From Campanula takesimana (lineage: Eukaryota; Streptophyta; Magnoliopsida; Asterales; Campanulaceae), in assembly GCA_026119855.1 (NCBI GenBank), contig JAOWBW010000428.1, positions 496,001 through 560,000 on the forward strand: DNA of 64,000 bases, written 5' to 3'. Numbering within the stretch: position 1 is the first letter of the stretch; each line of letters opens with the position of its first letter. The position numbers and the translations under genes were made by a program. The notes under the pieces are model-generated. The model saw only the letters and a list, made by a program, of their open reading frames with translations. It was not told where the DNA came from and did no database searches. Below, one piece after another: positions 22,468 through 35,163 of the stretch.

Positions 22468-22479
22468 AACACTAGTGTT
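22468..22479. repeat. 12-bp palindrome at the fold-back junction
   Basis: AACACTAGTGTT arises where LTR sequence ending ...AACACTAG meets inverted LTR sequence TAGTGTT.... The two parent sequences share only TAG at the join (compare 39626-39632 and the reverse complement around 40010-40020), suggesting microhomology-mediated joining. Confidence 0.88.
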
Positions 22480-23703
22480 CAAGGTACGAGAACACCATAC
22501 AATTTCAAAGATATTTTGGTACCCATTGCTTTAAAACATATCAAAGGGTAAGAGTCATTCAAAGACGTTCACAACTTTTAAGAATACTAATGTTACCGCC
22601 ACTAGGTAACTACTCATGAAAGAATATAAAGGAATCCTACATTAAAGGATTGAGACATTCAAGAACTAAGGAACGTAATCCCTTACCTTGGCTTGCTTAA
22701 TCCTCTTTGCAATGCCACGCGCACGAATCTACAATCATGCGAAAATAACTTTCTTAGACAAAAGTAACACTATTTACTTCCGTCCCCAAAATACTTTACT
22801 TTCTCTTATTATTAACCTACGAGTTATTCTCTTTAACTCATTTCTAAGGTTAATACATATTCTAGTGTTTCGTATATTACCCATTTATATTATACTCAAA
22901 ATACCCTTTTAGGTTACCAAAATACCCTTAAGATTTTACCCAAAATATCCCTAGGGTTTCATCAAATCACATCTAGGGTTTTGCTATTTTCTATTCCCAA
23001 TTCCAAATTCAAGCTATGCAATTTTACCCATAGAACACTTATTCACAGCCCTCTATGTTATTGATCACAACACACACAAATTTCACTATCACAATACACA
23101 CACACAAATACACGCATACACACAACACACACTAAAACAGTTTTTCAAACACACACTAACACACACAACCACACTACACACACTGTCCACACACTCACAA
23201 GCGGCACATACTGCCCACAACACACACACACACACACACACACACAGAGCACACAGACGCACACACACTTCCTGTACATCATCATCATTCTTAAACCCAA
23301 CATAATCAAAACCTAGTTTGATCAATTCTTTTACTATTAGGGTTCTTACGCAAGAATTCTAGATGATTAAGCTTAGAGAGAAGAGATTAAGCGATTGGGA
23401 GTACCTTATTGAACGATCAGGACCGCCTCTCTTCTCCTCCGCCTTCTCTTTCTCTCTCGGCCTCTGCTCTCTCGCCGCCGCCCTCACTCTCCGTTCTCTT
23501 AATTTTTCTTTTCTTTTGTGATTAGTAAAGAAGAGAGGGTTTTAAATTAATATATAGTAATAGGGTTTCCCATTCCTATTATAAAAATGTTAACTAACCT
23601 TATTGGGTTTTAATTAGTTTGGGCCAGCTTTAAACCCAATCCATAATTTAATTAATAACAGCCCAATACCTTAATAAATAATTAAAAGAGGCCGGTTGTT
23701 ACA
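22473..23703 (-). mobile_element. Inverted partial Gypsy LTR
   Basis: Read on the minus strand it begins TGTAACAACCGGCCTC and corresponds to the first 1.2 kb of the 3' LTR (38783 to about 40018). The last 0.77 kb of the LTR is missing. It contains the CA/GT-rich tract at 23083-23275. Confidence 0.9.
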
Positions 23704-23746
23704 TTCTTACCTCCTTAAAAGGGTTTGGTCCTCCAAACCGAACTCG

Positions 23747-26187
23747 TCATTCTGAAAATAGGTCGGGATATGTTTCTCGCAACTCGCTCTCGAGCTCCCA
23801 TGTAGCTTCTCTTTCTGTATGGTTTCTCCATTGCACTTTTACATAAGGAATCACTCTTTTCCTTAAAATCTGATCCTTGCGGTCGACAATCTTTACGGGC
23901 CTTTCATCATAGCTTAAATCAGCTCGAACTCTAAGCTGCTTATACTCGATCACATGGCTTGGGTCGGGAATATACTTCCTTAACATTGACACATGGAACA
24001 CATTATGTACTCCCGCTAGTACAGGCGGTAGGGCTAACTTATAAGCCACTGCCCCAACTCTTTCCAAAATTTCGAACGGTCCCACGTACCTCGGGCTTAA
24101 CTTCCCGCGAATACCAAATCTCATAATTCCTTTTGTTGGCGAGATCTTCAAAAATACTCGATCCCCGATTTGAAATTCTAAATCACGTCTTCTACGATCA
24201 GCATAGGATTTCTGTCTGCTCTGCGCTGTCAAAAGCAATTTCTTATCTGTTGTACCTTGTCCGCCGTCACTTGGACAATTTCTGGTCCAGTCAACTTCCT
24301 TTCATCCACTTCGTCCCAACAAGTCGGTGATCTACACTTTCGCCCATACAGTTCCTCGTACGGTGCCATTCCAATACTAGCATGGAAACTGTTATTATAT
24401 GCGAACTCTACCAATGGAAAATGTTCATCCCAAGTCCCTTGCCAATCTAAAGATGTAGCTCGTAGCATATCCTCCAACGTTTGGATAGTTCTTTCTGACT
24501 GTCCATCGTTTGCGGGTGAAAAGCTGTACTCATTGTCAACTCTGTCCCCAAAGCTTGTTGTAAACTTTTCCAAAATTTTGACGTGAATCGCGCATCTCTA
24601 TCGGACACTATTGACACCGGTATTCCATGCAACCTTACAATCTCATCAATATACAACTTAGCCATCTTTTCTAGCGAATCTGTCACCTTGATTGCCAGAA
24701 AATGGGCCGATTTAGTGAGCCTATCTACTATCACCCAAATTGCGTTATACCCTTTCAACGTCTTCGTTAATCCAATCACTAGATCCATAGCTATGTGTTC
24801 CCACTTCCATTCAGGGATAGGTAATGACTGTAATAGTCCTGCAGGCCTTTGATGCTCACTTTTTACTTGTTGACACACTAAACATCTTGACACAATTATT
24901 CCACATCTCCCTTCATATGATTCCACCAATAAGATTCCCTCAGATCTCTATACATTTTTGTGCTTCCTGGATGCACAGAAAACCTCGAACAATGGGCTTC
25001 ATTTAAAATCTCTCTTTTGATGTCTTCGTTGCTTGGCACCCAAATCCTTGATTGGTACCTCACAATCCCGTCCTCTCCCATACGAAAGTCCTTCCATTTT
25101 CCTTCCACTAAGTTTGCACGTACTTTGCTCACTTCTTCATCAGTTACTTGCGCCATTTTGATTCTATCCAACAGTGTAGGCTGTACACTCAAATGTGCCA
25201 TATAGCCTTGTACTCGTACATTCACACCTAACACCTCAACGCGACTCCATGCACTTACCTCCTTAGGCTTTAACGTCGCTAGGGTTCCATGATTCTTCCT
25301 ACTTAACGCATCCGCCACCTTATTGGCTTTCCCAGGATGATATAAGATTTCACAATCATAATCTTTTAATAATTCCAGCCATCGCCTTTGCCTCATGTTA
25401 AGCTCTTTCTGAGTGAAGATGTACTTAAGGCTTTTATGGTCCGTATAAATCTGGCATGTCGTCCCATATAAGTAGTGTCTCCAAATCTTCAATGCAAAGA
25501 CCACCGCGGCTAACTCCAAATCATGAGTCGGATAGTTCTTTTCATGGACCTTCAATTGTCTCGACGCATAGGCTATAACCTTGTCATTCTGCATTAGCAC
25601 GCATCCTAACCCTTTAATCGACGCATCTCTATATATCACAAACCCGTCTGATCCAGAAGGTAACGTGAGAACTGGTGCAGACACCAAACGTTGCTTCAAT
25701 TCTAGGAAACTCTTCTCGCACTCTTCTATCCAAACGAATTTTACTCCCTTTTGGGTCAGTCTTGTCAATGGCACATATAATTTAGAGAAACCTTCAATGA
25801 ATCTCCTATAGTAACCAGCCAATCCAAAAAGCTCCTTATTTCACTAACAGTAGTAGGCCTCTCCCAGTTCACGATAGCCTCTATTTTTGTCGGGTCCACT
25901 TCTACCCCCTCCTTAGATATAACATGACCTAAGAAAGCTACTTTTTCCAACCAGAATTCGCACTTCTTAAACTTAGCATACAATTGTTGTTCCCTTAAGA
26001 TTTGTAATACTAACCTCAAATGATTCTCGTGCTCCTCCTTAGTCCTTGAGTAGATTAGATATCATCAATGAATAATATAACACATTTGTCCAGAAATTCT
26101 TGAAACACCCTATTCATCAATTCCATAAATGCAGCAGGCGCATTAGTCAACCCAAAAGGCATCACCAAAAACTCGTAGTGACCATGT
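23747..26187 (-). pseudogene. Gypsy pol 3' part: RT end, RNase H, integrase, chromodomain-like C-terminus
   Basis: Reading right to left it holds the end of reverse transcriptase with the FIDD catalytic box near 26060, RNase H (about 25600-25350), the integrase zinc-binding region and catalytic core (about 24990-24450, with SDRDARFTS), and a C-terminal tail with a chromodomain-like segment (about 23870-23760: KVQWRNHTEREATWE). That tail suggests a chromovirus, perhaps the Tekay/Del clade. Frameshifts break the frame, one of them a single-base deletion directly after the FIDD box. The upstream reverse transcriptase, protease and Gag are absent. It is the inverted counterpart of 36608-38739. 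Confidence 0.88.
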
Positions 26188-26242
26188 GTTCATCTTCAAA
26201 ACATGAGGGCTCACAGACTGTCCATCGCTCATCTTGCATGAG

Positions 26243-26801
26243 ACTTATCCATCCCATGCATATTAAAGTTTATGACGAACTGGTTGTAGCTTTTGGGCAA
26301 TGAATTAAGAATAAAATCGGTAGCCAACTCAATATCAATTGGATGGCCTAGCCTCTCTAGTTTCTCAAAGTAAGCCTTCATCTTCAAAACATGAGGGCTC
26401 ACAGACTGTCCATCGCTCATCTTGCATGAGACTAGGGCAGCTATGGTGTCGAACCTCTCTTGCCTTGCTTGTTCTTGAAACATATCTTTCAATGTAGCAG
26501 CAAGGTCAAATGCTTTCAAGTATTCAAGAATCTTCTGAAGCTCCGAACACATGGCCGCAAGCATAAGACAACCCACCTCACGAGAATCATTCACATGTTT
26601 CTTGTAGGCGTTTCTCTCATCCTTGGGTGCATTAGAAGCAGGTTCTTCTTCAGGAACGGGCTCATCAAGAATATAGAGCTTGTCCTCATGCTTTAGAACA
26701 ATTCTAAGGCTACGGATCCAATCCGTGTAGTTAGCTCCATTTTCTTGAAGTTTCTCCTTCTTAAGGATAGATCGCAGTGATAAATTTGTACTTTGAGCCA
26801 T
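26243..26801 (-). pseudogene. Copia gag fragment, C-terminally truncated
   Basis: It opens at 26801 and carries the Copia-type Gag N-terminal domain (YTDWIRSLRIVL, then a helical region). Unlike the sister copy at 32867-33691 it lacks the TAA nonsense codon, having GAA there. The frame runs into the rearrangement junction near 26243 and loses the zinc knuckle and everything downstream. Confidence 0.85.
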
Positions 26802-27771
26802 TATCTACAATTATGCAAACATATAATTAAATATAAGTACCGATTTTAATTAAAGATAATAAATTAATAGTATTTCATAAATACTCCCACTAAATTATAC
26901 AACCTTCAAATGCATCCAATGCATCATATAATTTAAATGGGTCAAGATCCATATTTCACTTAACTTTGAGTCGGCTAGGGCACGACTGCTCAAAACAAGT
27001 TATTTAGGTAGACAACTCCTTGTCAATCATATCATATATGACTCTTAGATATTTTATGAGATTTTAGATATCATATATCTAACATGTTTTAATCTCATCT
27101 GTGCCTTAGGCCCAAAACTGTTTTGAAAGCCTAATTAAGTTAAACCATTTTAAACGTATAAGAATCACTGTTTCCTCATCTTGCTCATAAATGGATAGAA
27201 TCAATGCACCTACGCTAGGGCGTAACCCACATAAAACTACCCACGTACTCACAAGTGTTTTAATCATGGATTGGCACGGAACTTAAATTTTTAAAGAAGG
27301 TTCACAACATATAGCATGGTAAATGTTTATAGTCACATAATATAAACACATAAAGCATCGGTTAATAATTTAATCAATCCAATTAATTAAATTATGATTT
27401 CATGTGATTGATTTATGAGGATAATTCTCTAACGCATTATTGAGAGCACGATTGTACGGTCGAAACTAAGCCAGAAGGCATCCACAATCCCGTACCAAAT
27501 TTAGAAACTAGAAGAAACAATTATGTAAGGTCGAAACTAAGCCAATAGGCATCCACATTCCCTTACATAAAGTAACTTGATTCTAAATTCTTTTGTCCCT
27601 TCAATTTGTTACTTTGACCTTGAAATTTGTTTTCAGGAAACACGGTTTCTCAAACCAGCCATCTGACAAACAAATTCAATCCAAAGCGATTTCAAACAAG
27701 ACATTTAATTTCAGGAAACACAGTTTCTAAAACCAGCCATCTGAAAAACAAATTCTGTCCAAAATCATTCT

Positions 27772-27877
27772 GCTCGGCCGAGTCCTTTAAGGTACTCGGC
27801 CGAGCGCCTTTGTGTTCCAGAAAACCCTCCTTCTGACGACTCTGCTCGGCCGAGTCTTATAGACTGCTCGGCCGAGC
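27772..27877. repeat. GCTCGGCCGAGC quartet in the Copia leader (copy A)
   Basis: Palindromes start at 27772, 27794, 27844 and 27866 (spacing 22, 50, 22). The block is a diverged copy of the LTR block at 28794-28898, including the sequence between the sites. Confidence 0.92.
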
Positions 27878-28274
27878 ACCAGCATCAGATCAAGATTTTC
27901 GAATTTTAATTCTTAAATTGCTTTCCCAATTCATCTAGGATTTGGTGTTCATGATGATCAAATCATCATGTTCATCGAAGCCTTGAATAAACGATTTATT
28001 CATGAATCAAAGATTATCAACAAATCAATCAAATTAATTTTTGATAATCTATAGGAACATAATAATCAAATTATTATTGCAATCTTAGATCCCTCATAAC
28101 GTATTTAAACGGTGCGATTTTATGATTTCAATATATCTCATATACAAACATAAAACTCAGATCACATAAACATCTTGAATCTAAATTCACATAGCATGCT
28201 AACACATATAATCCAATTATATAATTAACATGATAATATTAAAATAATCATGATGAACGGTGCTCTGATACCAC

Positions 28275-29718
28275 TGTTGGGTTTTGAGCAAACATGCGCA
28301 GCGGAATAAACCCAAAAGCCTAGATCCGATCACGATGATTAAATTAATATGGAGATGAATTTAGAACACTAACCGTGACGGAGCTTTAAAATTCTGAGAT
28401 CTTCAATCTTTGTTCTTCGCGCTTCTTCGAATCACGAACGTAGGAACGACCGAAAAACTTGGATCACGAACTTTGAAGGAGTTGATGCCAACGCCCTCTA
28501 TGTTTATCCACACGCGAAGGAATTTCAAGAACGATTCTTGAACCGGATTGCTAGACCCAATAGAAACTATTTCTATTATGAAGGCTACATCAAAAATCAA
28601 TGTTCTTGTTCTTGAGGAAGAAGAAGAACTTATTTCTTTTCTCTCTTGGAGGCTCTCTAATTGATATGGAATCAATCTCTATTGATTAGGTCGTTGTTAG
28701 GAGTTTATATACTTATTAGTCCTAAACCTTTTAGGAGAAATAGGTTGAAACCCGTCACAACACGAAATCAGTTATTGGGCCCGAACAGGGCCTGCTCGGC
28801 CGAGTCCTGTGAGGTGCTCGGCCGAGCACCTTGCTCCAAAACAATCTGACCTTCTGATGGACACGCTCGGCCGAGTCTTATGAAGTGCTCGGCCGAGCAC
28901 CATCAGAATCCTGATTTTAGCCTTTTAAATAATTCGTTCTTTTGTGTGTGACCCCATAGGATTATATTAAGTTGGCAATGAGCCCAAACACATTTGTGCT
29001 CATAAATCATGAGCGGACTCTAGCAAGCCATCATGACTACCCAATTAATATAACTTGTATAAGTTCGTGAATCCTTTATAGAACATATTACAATCTCTTT
29101 GTTTCACGATGTCTATTGAACGTAAGCCATGGTCAATGGTCAACTTACAATGTTCAATGCTTTCTCGATCCAGAATGTATTGATAGTACAAATCTTATTT
29201 GAGCACGGCCATGCATTTCATCAACACCATTCTTCGAGTGGCCAAAGCTTGACATCTCTCTCTTACGAGGAACAAATCCCTTCTTGATTTATTACCTTTC
29301 CCTACATGAATCCGATTACGCCAATCACATTCTTTATAGCTACCCGATTAGGGGTAACGTTTGAATATGTCAAACGTAATGTTCATCAAGTGGAAGATTG
29401 TAATAATCTCAGGTCTAAAGATTCCAGTAATATAACTATATGAGACTTAATTATGACATTGTGACCATGACATAAATCTCATATGGGTCAGTCCAGTATT
29501 TGGTCTCCAACAAATACCCATAAGTTTAATTGTATCCCATACACCATAATCATCATATGATTATCTATTAAACTTATACTAACAATTAATCATAATTATC
29601 AGGGACGGGGATTATTATAATAAACATGCAAAGGATATAATAATCAAACATTCAATATCTTTAATATAAATAACATTAATCGTTTTACAAAACGTGCCTA
29701 GAGCATACAACACCAACA
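28275..29718 (-). mobile_element. Copia LTR (3' LTR of the full-length unit)
   Basis: It runs from TGTTGGG to CCAACA, 1444 bp. It is the same length as the LTR at 35164-36607, from which I could find only about four substitutions, so the two are about 99.7% identical by eye. It is preceded on the minus strand by the polypurine tract AAGTGGGAGAT (just above 29718). It is shared with the truncated unit to the left, whose primer-binding site abuts it. Confidence 0.95.
28794..28898. repeat. GCTCGGCCGAGC quartet in the Copia LTR
   Basis: Sites start at 28794, 28815, 28865 and 28887 (spacing 21, 50, 22). It is identical in layout to the second LTR (35683, 35704, 35754, 35776). Confidence 0.93.
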
Positions 29719-29738
29719 ATCTCCCACTTGCACTAGGC

Positions 29739-32700
29739 CTAATTAATGTATCGAATACCCATAGACCTAACATGACCATCATGCTTTGCTTGTGGAAGAC
29801 CCTTTGTCAATGGGTCAGCAATGTTATCATCAGTCGGTACTCTTCATATATTCACGTCACCTCTGTTAATGATTTCTCGAATGACATGGTAACGCCTAAG
29901 TATGTGTTTGGACTTCTGATGGTTTCTCGGTTCCCTTGCTTGGGCAATAGCACCATTATTATCACAATAAAGGTCTATTGGATTAGCAATGCTAGGAACC
30001 ACCTCTAGTTCAGTAATGAACTTCTTGATCCAAACAGCCTCTTTAGCAGCATCTGATGCAGCAATATACTCAGCTTCAGTTGTAGAGTCTGCGACAGTAC
30101 TTTGCTTAGAACTCTTCCAGCTAACAGCACCTCCATTAAGCATAAATACAAATCCAGATTGCGATCTAAAATCATCCTTGTCGGTTTGGAAGCTTGCATC
30201 TGTGTAACCACTTACTACAAGATCACCTTCCACACCTCCATACACCAAGAACGAATCTTTAGTCCTTCGTAAGTACTTAAGAATCGTCTTGACTGCAATC
30301 CAATGATTTTCACCAGGATTTGATTGGTATCTACTCGTCATGCTCAAAGCATACGAGACATCAGGTCTAGTACATATCATGGCATACATGATTGATCCAA
30401 TTGCAGAAGCATATGGAATCCCAATCATTCTCTCACGCTCATCAGTTGTCTTAGGACACTGATTCTTGCTTAGAGATATGCCATGACCTACTGGCAAATT
30501 TCCTCTCTTAGAGTTTTTCATGCGGAATCTCTTAAGAACTTTGTCAATATATGTATCTTGACTTAAACAAATCAATTTCTTGGATCTATCACGATAGATC
30601 CTAATGCCAAGGATATAAGTGGCTTCTCCCATATCTTTCATAGAAAAACACTTTCCTAACCAAGTCTTTACAGACTGTAGTGCAGGAATGTCGTTTCCCA
30701 TGATTAATATGTGATCAACATATAGTACTAGAAATAATACTACGCTCCCACTAATCTTCTTGTAAACACAAGGTTCATCTTCGTTCTTGATGAAGCCAAA
30801 CTCTTTGACCGATTCATCAAATCGAAGATTCCAACTCCTAGAGGCTTGCTTCAATCCATAAATGGATCGCTGTAATTTGCATACTTTGTTAGAATTTTCT
30901 GGAATTACAAAACCTTCAGGTTGTGTCATATAAACATCCTCAATTAAGTTCCCGTTAAGGAACGCTGTTTTGACATCCATTTGCCATATCTCATAGTCAA
31001 AATATGCGGCTATGGCAAGTAAAATTCTTATAGACTTGATCATTGCTACGGGCGAAAAGGTTTCATCATAGTCGATTCCATGAATCTGCCTATATCCTTT
31101 CGCTACAAGTCTAGCTTTATAAGTATGCACCTTTCCATCCATGTCAGTTTTCTTTTTGAAAACCCACTTGCATCCTATGGTTTTTACACCTTCGGGCGCA
31201 TCAATCAAGTTCCAAACTTGATTATCATACATGGATTTAATTTCAGATTCCATGGCTCCAAGCCATTTTTCTGAATCAGGAGCGGTCATCGCTTCTTGGT
31301 AGGAAGTAGGTTCGTCATCAACTATGACTTCTACTTCATTGCTATCCGTCATGAGAAATCCATATCTCTCAGGTTCGGATCGTACTCTACCAGTTCTGCG
31401 AGGAACTTGAGTATTCTGAACAGGTTCCACAACTCCTTGTGAGGCTTGTTCAGATCCAACAACCAGTTCCATATTATTTTCGGGTTCTCGAACCTCTTCG
31501 AGATTAATTTTACTCCCACTAATTTCTTTGGAGATAAACTCTTTCTCTAAAAAGGTACCATGACGGGCAACAAACACTTTGTTTTCCGCGCGGTTGTAAA
31601 AGTAATAACCCTTAGTTTCCTTAGGGTAACCAACGAAAATACATTTATCAGATTTAGGTGTGAGTTTGTCAGATATGAGTTTCTTAACAAAAGCTTCACA
31701 ACCCCAAATCTTCATGAAAGACAAACTAGGTTTTCTTCCAGTCCACATCTCATGTGGAGTCTTTGGAACAGATTTTGTTGGAACATTATTTAGTGTTAGA
31801 GCAGCAGTTTCTAGTGCATGTCCCCAAAAGGATAAAGGAAGATCAACTTGACTCATCATGGAGCGGACCATATCCAATAAAGTCCTATTTCTCCGTTCAG
31901 ACACACCATTCCATTGTGGTGTCTCAGGTGGAGTTAATTGTGAAACAATTCCACAATCTTTAAGATGATTGTCAAATTCTTGGCTTAAATATTCTCCACC
32001 ACGATCTGATCGAAGTGCTTTAATAGTTTTGCCAAGTTGATTTTGTACTTCATTTTGAAATATTCTAAATATCTCAAATGATTCACTTTTATGTTTCATT
32101 AAGTAGACATAGCCATATCTACTAAAATCATGAAGTATTGATATCCTCCCCTAGCATTGCAACTTATTGGTCCACACACATCAGTATGTATGAGGGCCAA
32201 TAAGTCATTAGCCCTTTCACTACTCTTAGTAAAAGGTGCCTTAGTCATCTTTCCAAGTAAACAAGACTCATAAGTTTCATATGATTCAAAATCATGTGAA
32301 TCTAGAAGTCCGTCCCCATGGAGTTTTGAGATACGCTTCTCATTAATATGACCGAGACGGCAATGCCACAAATAAGTATGATTTACATCATTAGGTTTGG
32401 ATTTCTTATTTACATTATAAACATTCTCATTATTCCCACTTTCAACATCAAGAATATAAAGGCCATTAAATGAACATGCAGTACAATAAATCATATCACT
32501 TAAATAAATAGAAAACTTCTTTTTTTTCGATAAGAAACTTAAAACCTTCATTATCCAAACAAGAAATTGAAATAATATTTCTACTTAAATCCGGAACGTA
32601 ATAACAATTTTTCAAAACAAGAATTAATCCGCTAGGTAAAATGACATCATATGTTCCTACGGCTAATGCAGCAACTCTTGCTCTATTCCCCACGCGTAGG

Positions 32701-33691
32701 TCCACTTCGCCATCTTTAAGTAGCCTTCTATTCCTTAGTCCCTGCACATTTAAACAAATGTGAGATCCACATCCAGTATCTAATACCCAGGAGCTAGAAG
32801 TAGAAAGTAGAATATCTATAACATAGATACCTGAAGTAGATGCAGTCCCACTGCTCTTCTTCTTCTTTAACTCTTCCTTGTTAACCTTGCAATTGCGTTT
32901 CCAGTGTCCAATCTCATTGCAATGGAAACAGATTGCATCCTTTGGGAAGCAGGTTTAGCCACAATAGCATTGGCAACATTTGCCTTGCCAATCTTAGGTT
33001 TGACAACTTTTGCCTTACCCGTTCCTTTGCCTTTTTGGCCCTTTCCTTCCTTTGACACCATGAGCACAGGAGCGGTCTCTTTACCGATTTTCTTTTCTGC
33101 CTGCTTAAGCATCCCATGCAATTCATAAATAGTCTTATCCATCCCATGCATATTAAAGTTTATGACGAACTGGTTGTAGCTTTTGGGCAATGAATTAAGA
33201 ATAAAATCGGTAGCCAACTCAATATCAATTGGATGGCCTAGCCTCTCTAGTTTATCAAAGTAAGCCTTCATCTTCAAAACATGAGGGCTCACAGACTGTC
33301 TATCGCTCATCTTGCATGAGACTAGGGCAGCTATGGTGTCGAACCTCTCTTGCCTTGCTTGTTCTTGAAACATATCTTTCAATGTAGCAGCAAGGTCAAA
33401 TGCTTCCAAGTGTTAAAGAATCTTCTGAAGCTCCGAACACATGGCCGCAAGCATAAGACAACCCACCTCACGAGAATCATTCACATGTTTCTTGTAGGCG
33501 TTTCTCTCATCCTTGGGTGCATTAGAAGCAGGTTCTTCTTCAGGAACGAGCTCATCAAGAATATAGAGCTTGTCCTTATGCTTTAGAACAATTCTAAGGC
33601 TACGGATCCAATCCGTGTAGTTAGCTCCATTTTCTTGAAGTTTCTCCTTCTTAAGGATAGATCGCAGTGATAAATTTGTACTTTGAGCCAT
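29739..33691 (-). pseudogene. Copia gag-pol polyprotein gene, multiply disabled
   Basis: Order on the minus strand: Gag (33691 to about 32950), CX2CX4HX4C zinc knuckle (around 32887-32940), aspartic protease with DTG (about 32790), GAG-pre-integrase (about 32430), integrase (about 32250-31600), reverse transcriptase (about 31280-30550) and RNase H (about 30200-29860). Defects seen: a TAA nonsense codon in Gag (about 33415), frameshifts near 32950 and in an A/T run near 32525, a break near 32099, a catalytic change in the reverse transcriptase (YVDD to YVDH, 30711-30722), and a TGA at 29844 consistent with C-to-T decay of CGA. With LTRs almost identical, the element was probably copied in trans or decayed very recently. 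Confidence 0.9.
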
Positions 33692-34660
33692 TATCTACAA
33701 TTATGCAAACATATAATTAAATATAAGCACCGATTTTAATTAAAGATATTAAATTAATAGTATTTCATAAATACTCTCACTAAATTATACAACCTTCAAA
33801 TGCATCCAATGCATCATATAATTTAAATGGGCTAAGATCCATATTTCACTTAACTTTGAGTCGGCTAGGGCACGACTGCTCAAAACAAGTTATTTAGGTA
33901 GACAACTCCTTGTCAATCATATCATATATGACTCTTAGATATTTTATGAGATTTTAGATATCATATATCTAACATGTTTTAATCTCATCTGTGCCTTAGG
34001 CCCAAAACTGTTTTGATAGCCTAATTAAGTTAAACCATTTTAAACGTATAGGAATCACTGTTTCCTCATCTTGCTCATAATGGATAGAATCAATGCACCT
34101 ACGCTAGGGCGTAACCCACATAAAACTACCCACGTACTCACAAGTGTTTTAATCATGGATTGGCACGGAACTTAAATTTTTAAAGAAGGTTCACAACATA
34201 TAGCATGGTAAATGTTTATAGTCACATAATATAAACACATAAAGCATCGGTTAATAATTTAATCAATCCAATTAATTAAATTATGATTTCATGTGATTGA
34301 TTTATGAGGATAATTCTCTAACGCATTATTGAGAGCACGATTGTACGGTCGAAACTAAGCCAGAAGGCATCCACAATCCCGTACCAAATTTAGAAACTAG
34401 AAGAAACAATTATGTAAGGTCGAAACTAAGCCAATAGGCATCCACATTCCCTTACATAAAGTAACTTGATTCTAAATTCTTTTGTCCCTTCAATTTGTTA
34501 CTTTGACCTTGAAATTTGTTTTCAGGAAACACGGTTTCTCAAACCAGCCATCTGACAAACAAATTCAATCCAAAGCGATTTCAAACAAGACATTTAATTT
34601 CAGGAAACACAGTTTCTAAAACCAGCCATCTGAAAAACAAATTCTGTCCAAAATCATTCT

Positions 34661-34767
34661 GCTCGGCCGAGTCCTTTAAGGTACTCGGCCGAGCGCCTTT
34701 GTGTTCCAGAAAACCCTCCCTTCTGACGACTCTGCTCGGCCGAGTCTTATAGACTGCTCGCCGAGCA
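34661..34767. repeat. GCTCGGCCGAGC quartet in the Copia leader (copy B)
   Basis: Sites start at 34661, 34683, 34734 and 34756. The last has lost one G (GCTCGCCGAGC). Otherwise it is the same as copy A. Confidence 0.92.
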
Positions 34768-35146
34768 CCAGCATCAGATCAAGATTTTCGAATTTTAATT
34801 CTTAAATTGCTTTCCCAATTCATCTAGGATTTGGTGTTCATGATGATCAAATCATCATGTTCATCGAAGCCTTGAATAAACGATTTATTCATGAATCAAA
34901 GATTATCAACAAATCAATCAAATTAATTTTTGATAATCTATAGGAACATAATAATCAAATTATTATTGCAATCTTAGATCCCTCATAACGTATTTAAACG
35001 GTGCGATTTTATGATTTCAATATATCTCATATACAAACATAAAACTCAGATCACATAAACATCTTGAATCTAAATTCACATAGCATGCTAACACATATAA
35101 TCCAATTATATAATTAACATGATAATATTAAAATAATCATGATGAA

Positions 35147-35162
35147 CGGTGCTCTGATACCA
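35147..35162 (-). promoter_or_regulatory. Copia primer-binding site
   Basis: On the minus strand TGGTATCAGAGCACCG lies one base after the 5' LTR. It is complementary to the 3' end of initiator-methionine tRNA, as in most plant Copia elements. A second copy is at 28258-28273. Confidence 0.92.
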
Positions 35163-35163
35163 C

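Larger units (their letters stand above)
26189..28274 (-). mobile_element. Truncated second Copia internal region (gag part and leader)
   Basis: It matches 33120-35163 at very high identity (offset 6890 bp): the first part of gag (ATG at 26801), the untranslated leader and the primer-binding site (28258-28273) directly abutting the LTR at 28275. It ends inside gag. Next to the breakpoint a 55-bp stretch (26189-26243) repeats sequence found at 26382-26436, so the join to Gypsy was not a simple cut. This is the leftover of a second Copia unit sharing the LTR at 28275-29718. Confidence 0.88.
29719..35163 (-). mobile_element. Copia internal region, full length but defective
   Basis: It holds, on the minus strand, the primer-binding site (35147-35162), a leader of about 1.4 kb, gag-pol (33691 down to 29739) and the polypurine tract next to the 3' LTR. 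Domain order protease, integrase, reverse transcriptase, RNase H is that of Ty1/Copia. I tentatively place it in the Tork/Angela group from its Gag and LTR style; a domain tree would be needed to be sure. Confidence 0.92.

Noticed and set aside
28403..28675. 90-codon frames inside the Copia LTRs (28403-28675 and 35292-35564)
   Set aside because: They lie wholly inside LTRs, are identical only because the LTRs are, and have no recognisable family.
27772..28898. Regularly spaced palindromic repeats resembling a CRISPR array
   Set aside because: Only four repeats per block, uneven spacing (22-50-22), within plant LTR and leader sequence, and no cas genes.
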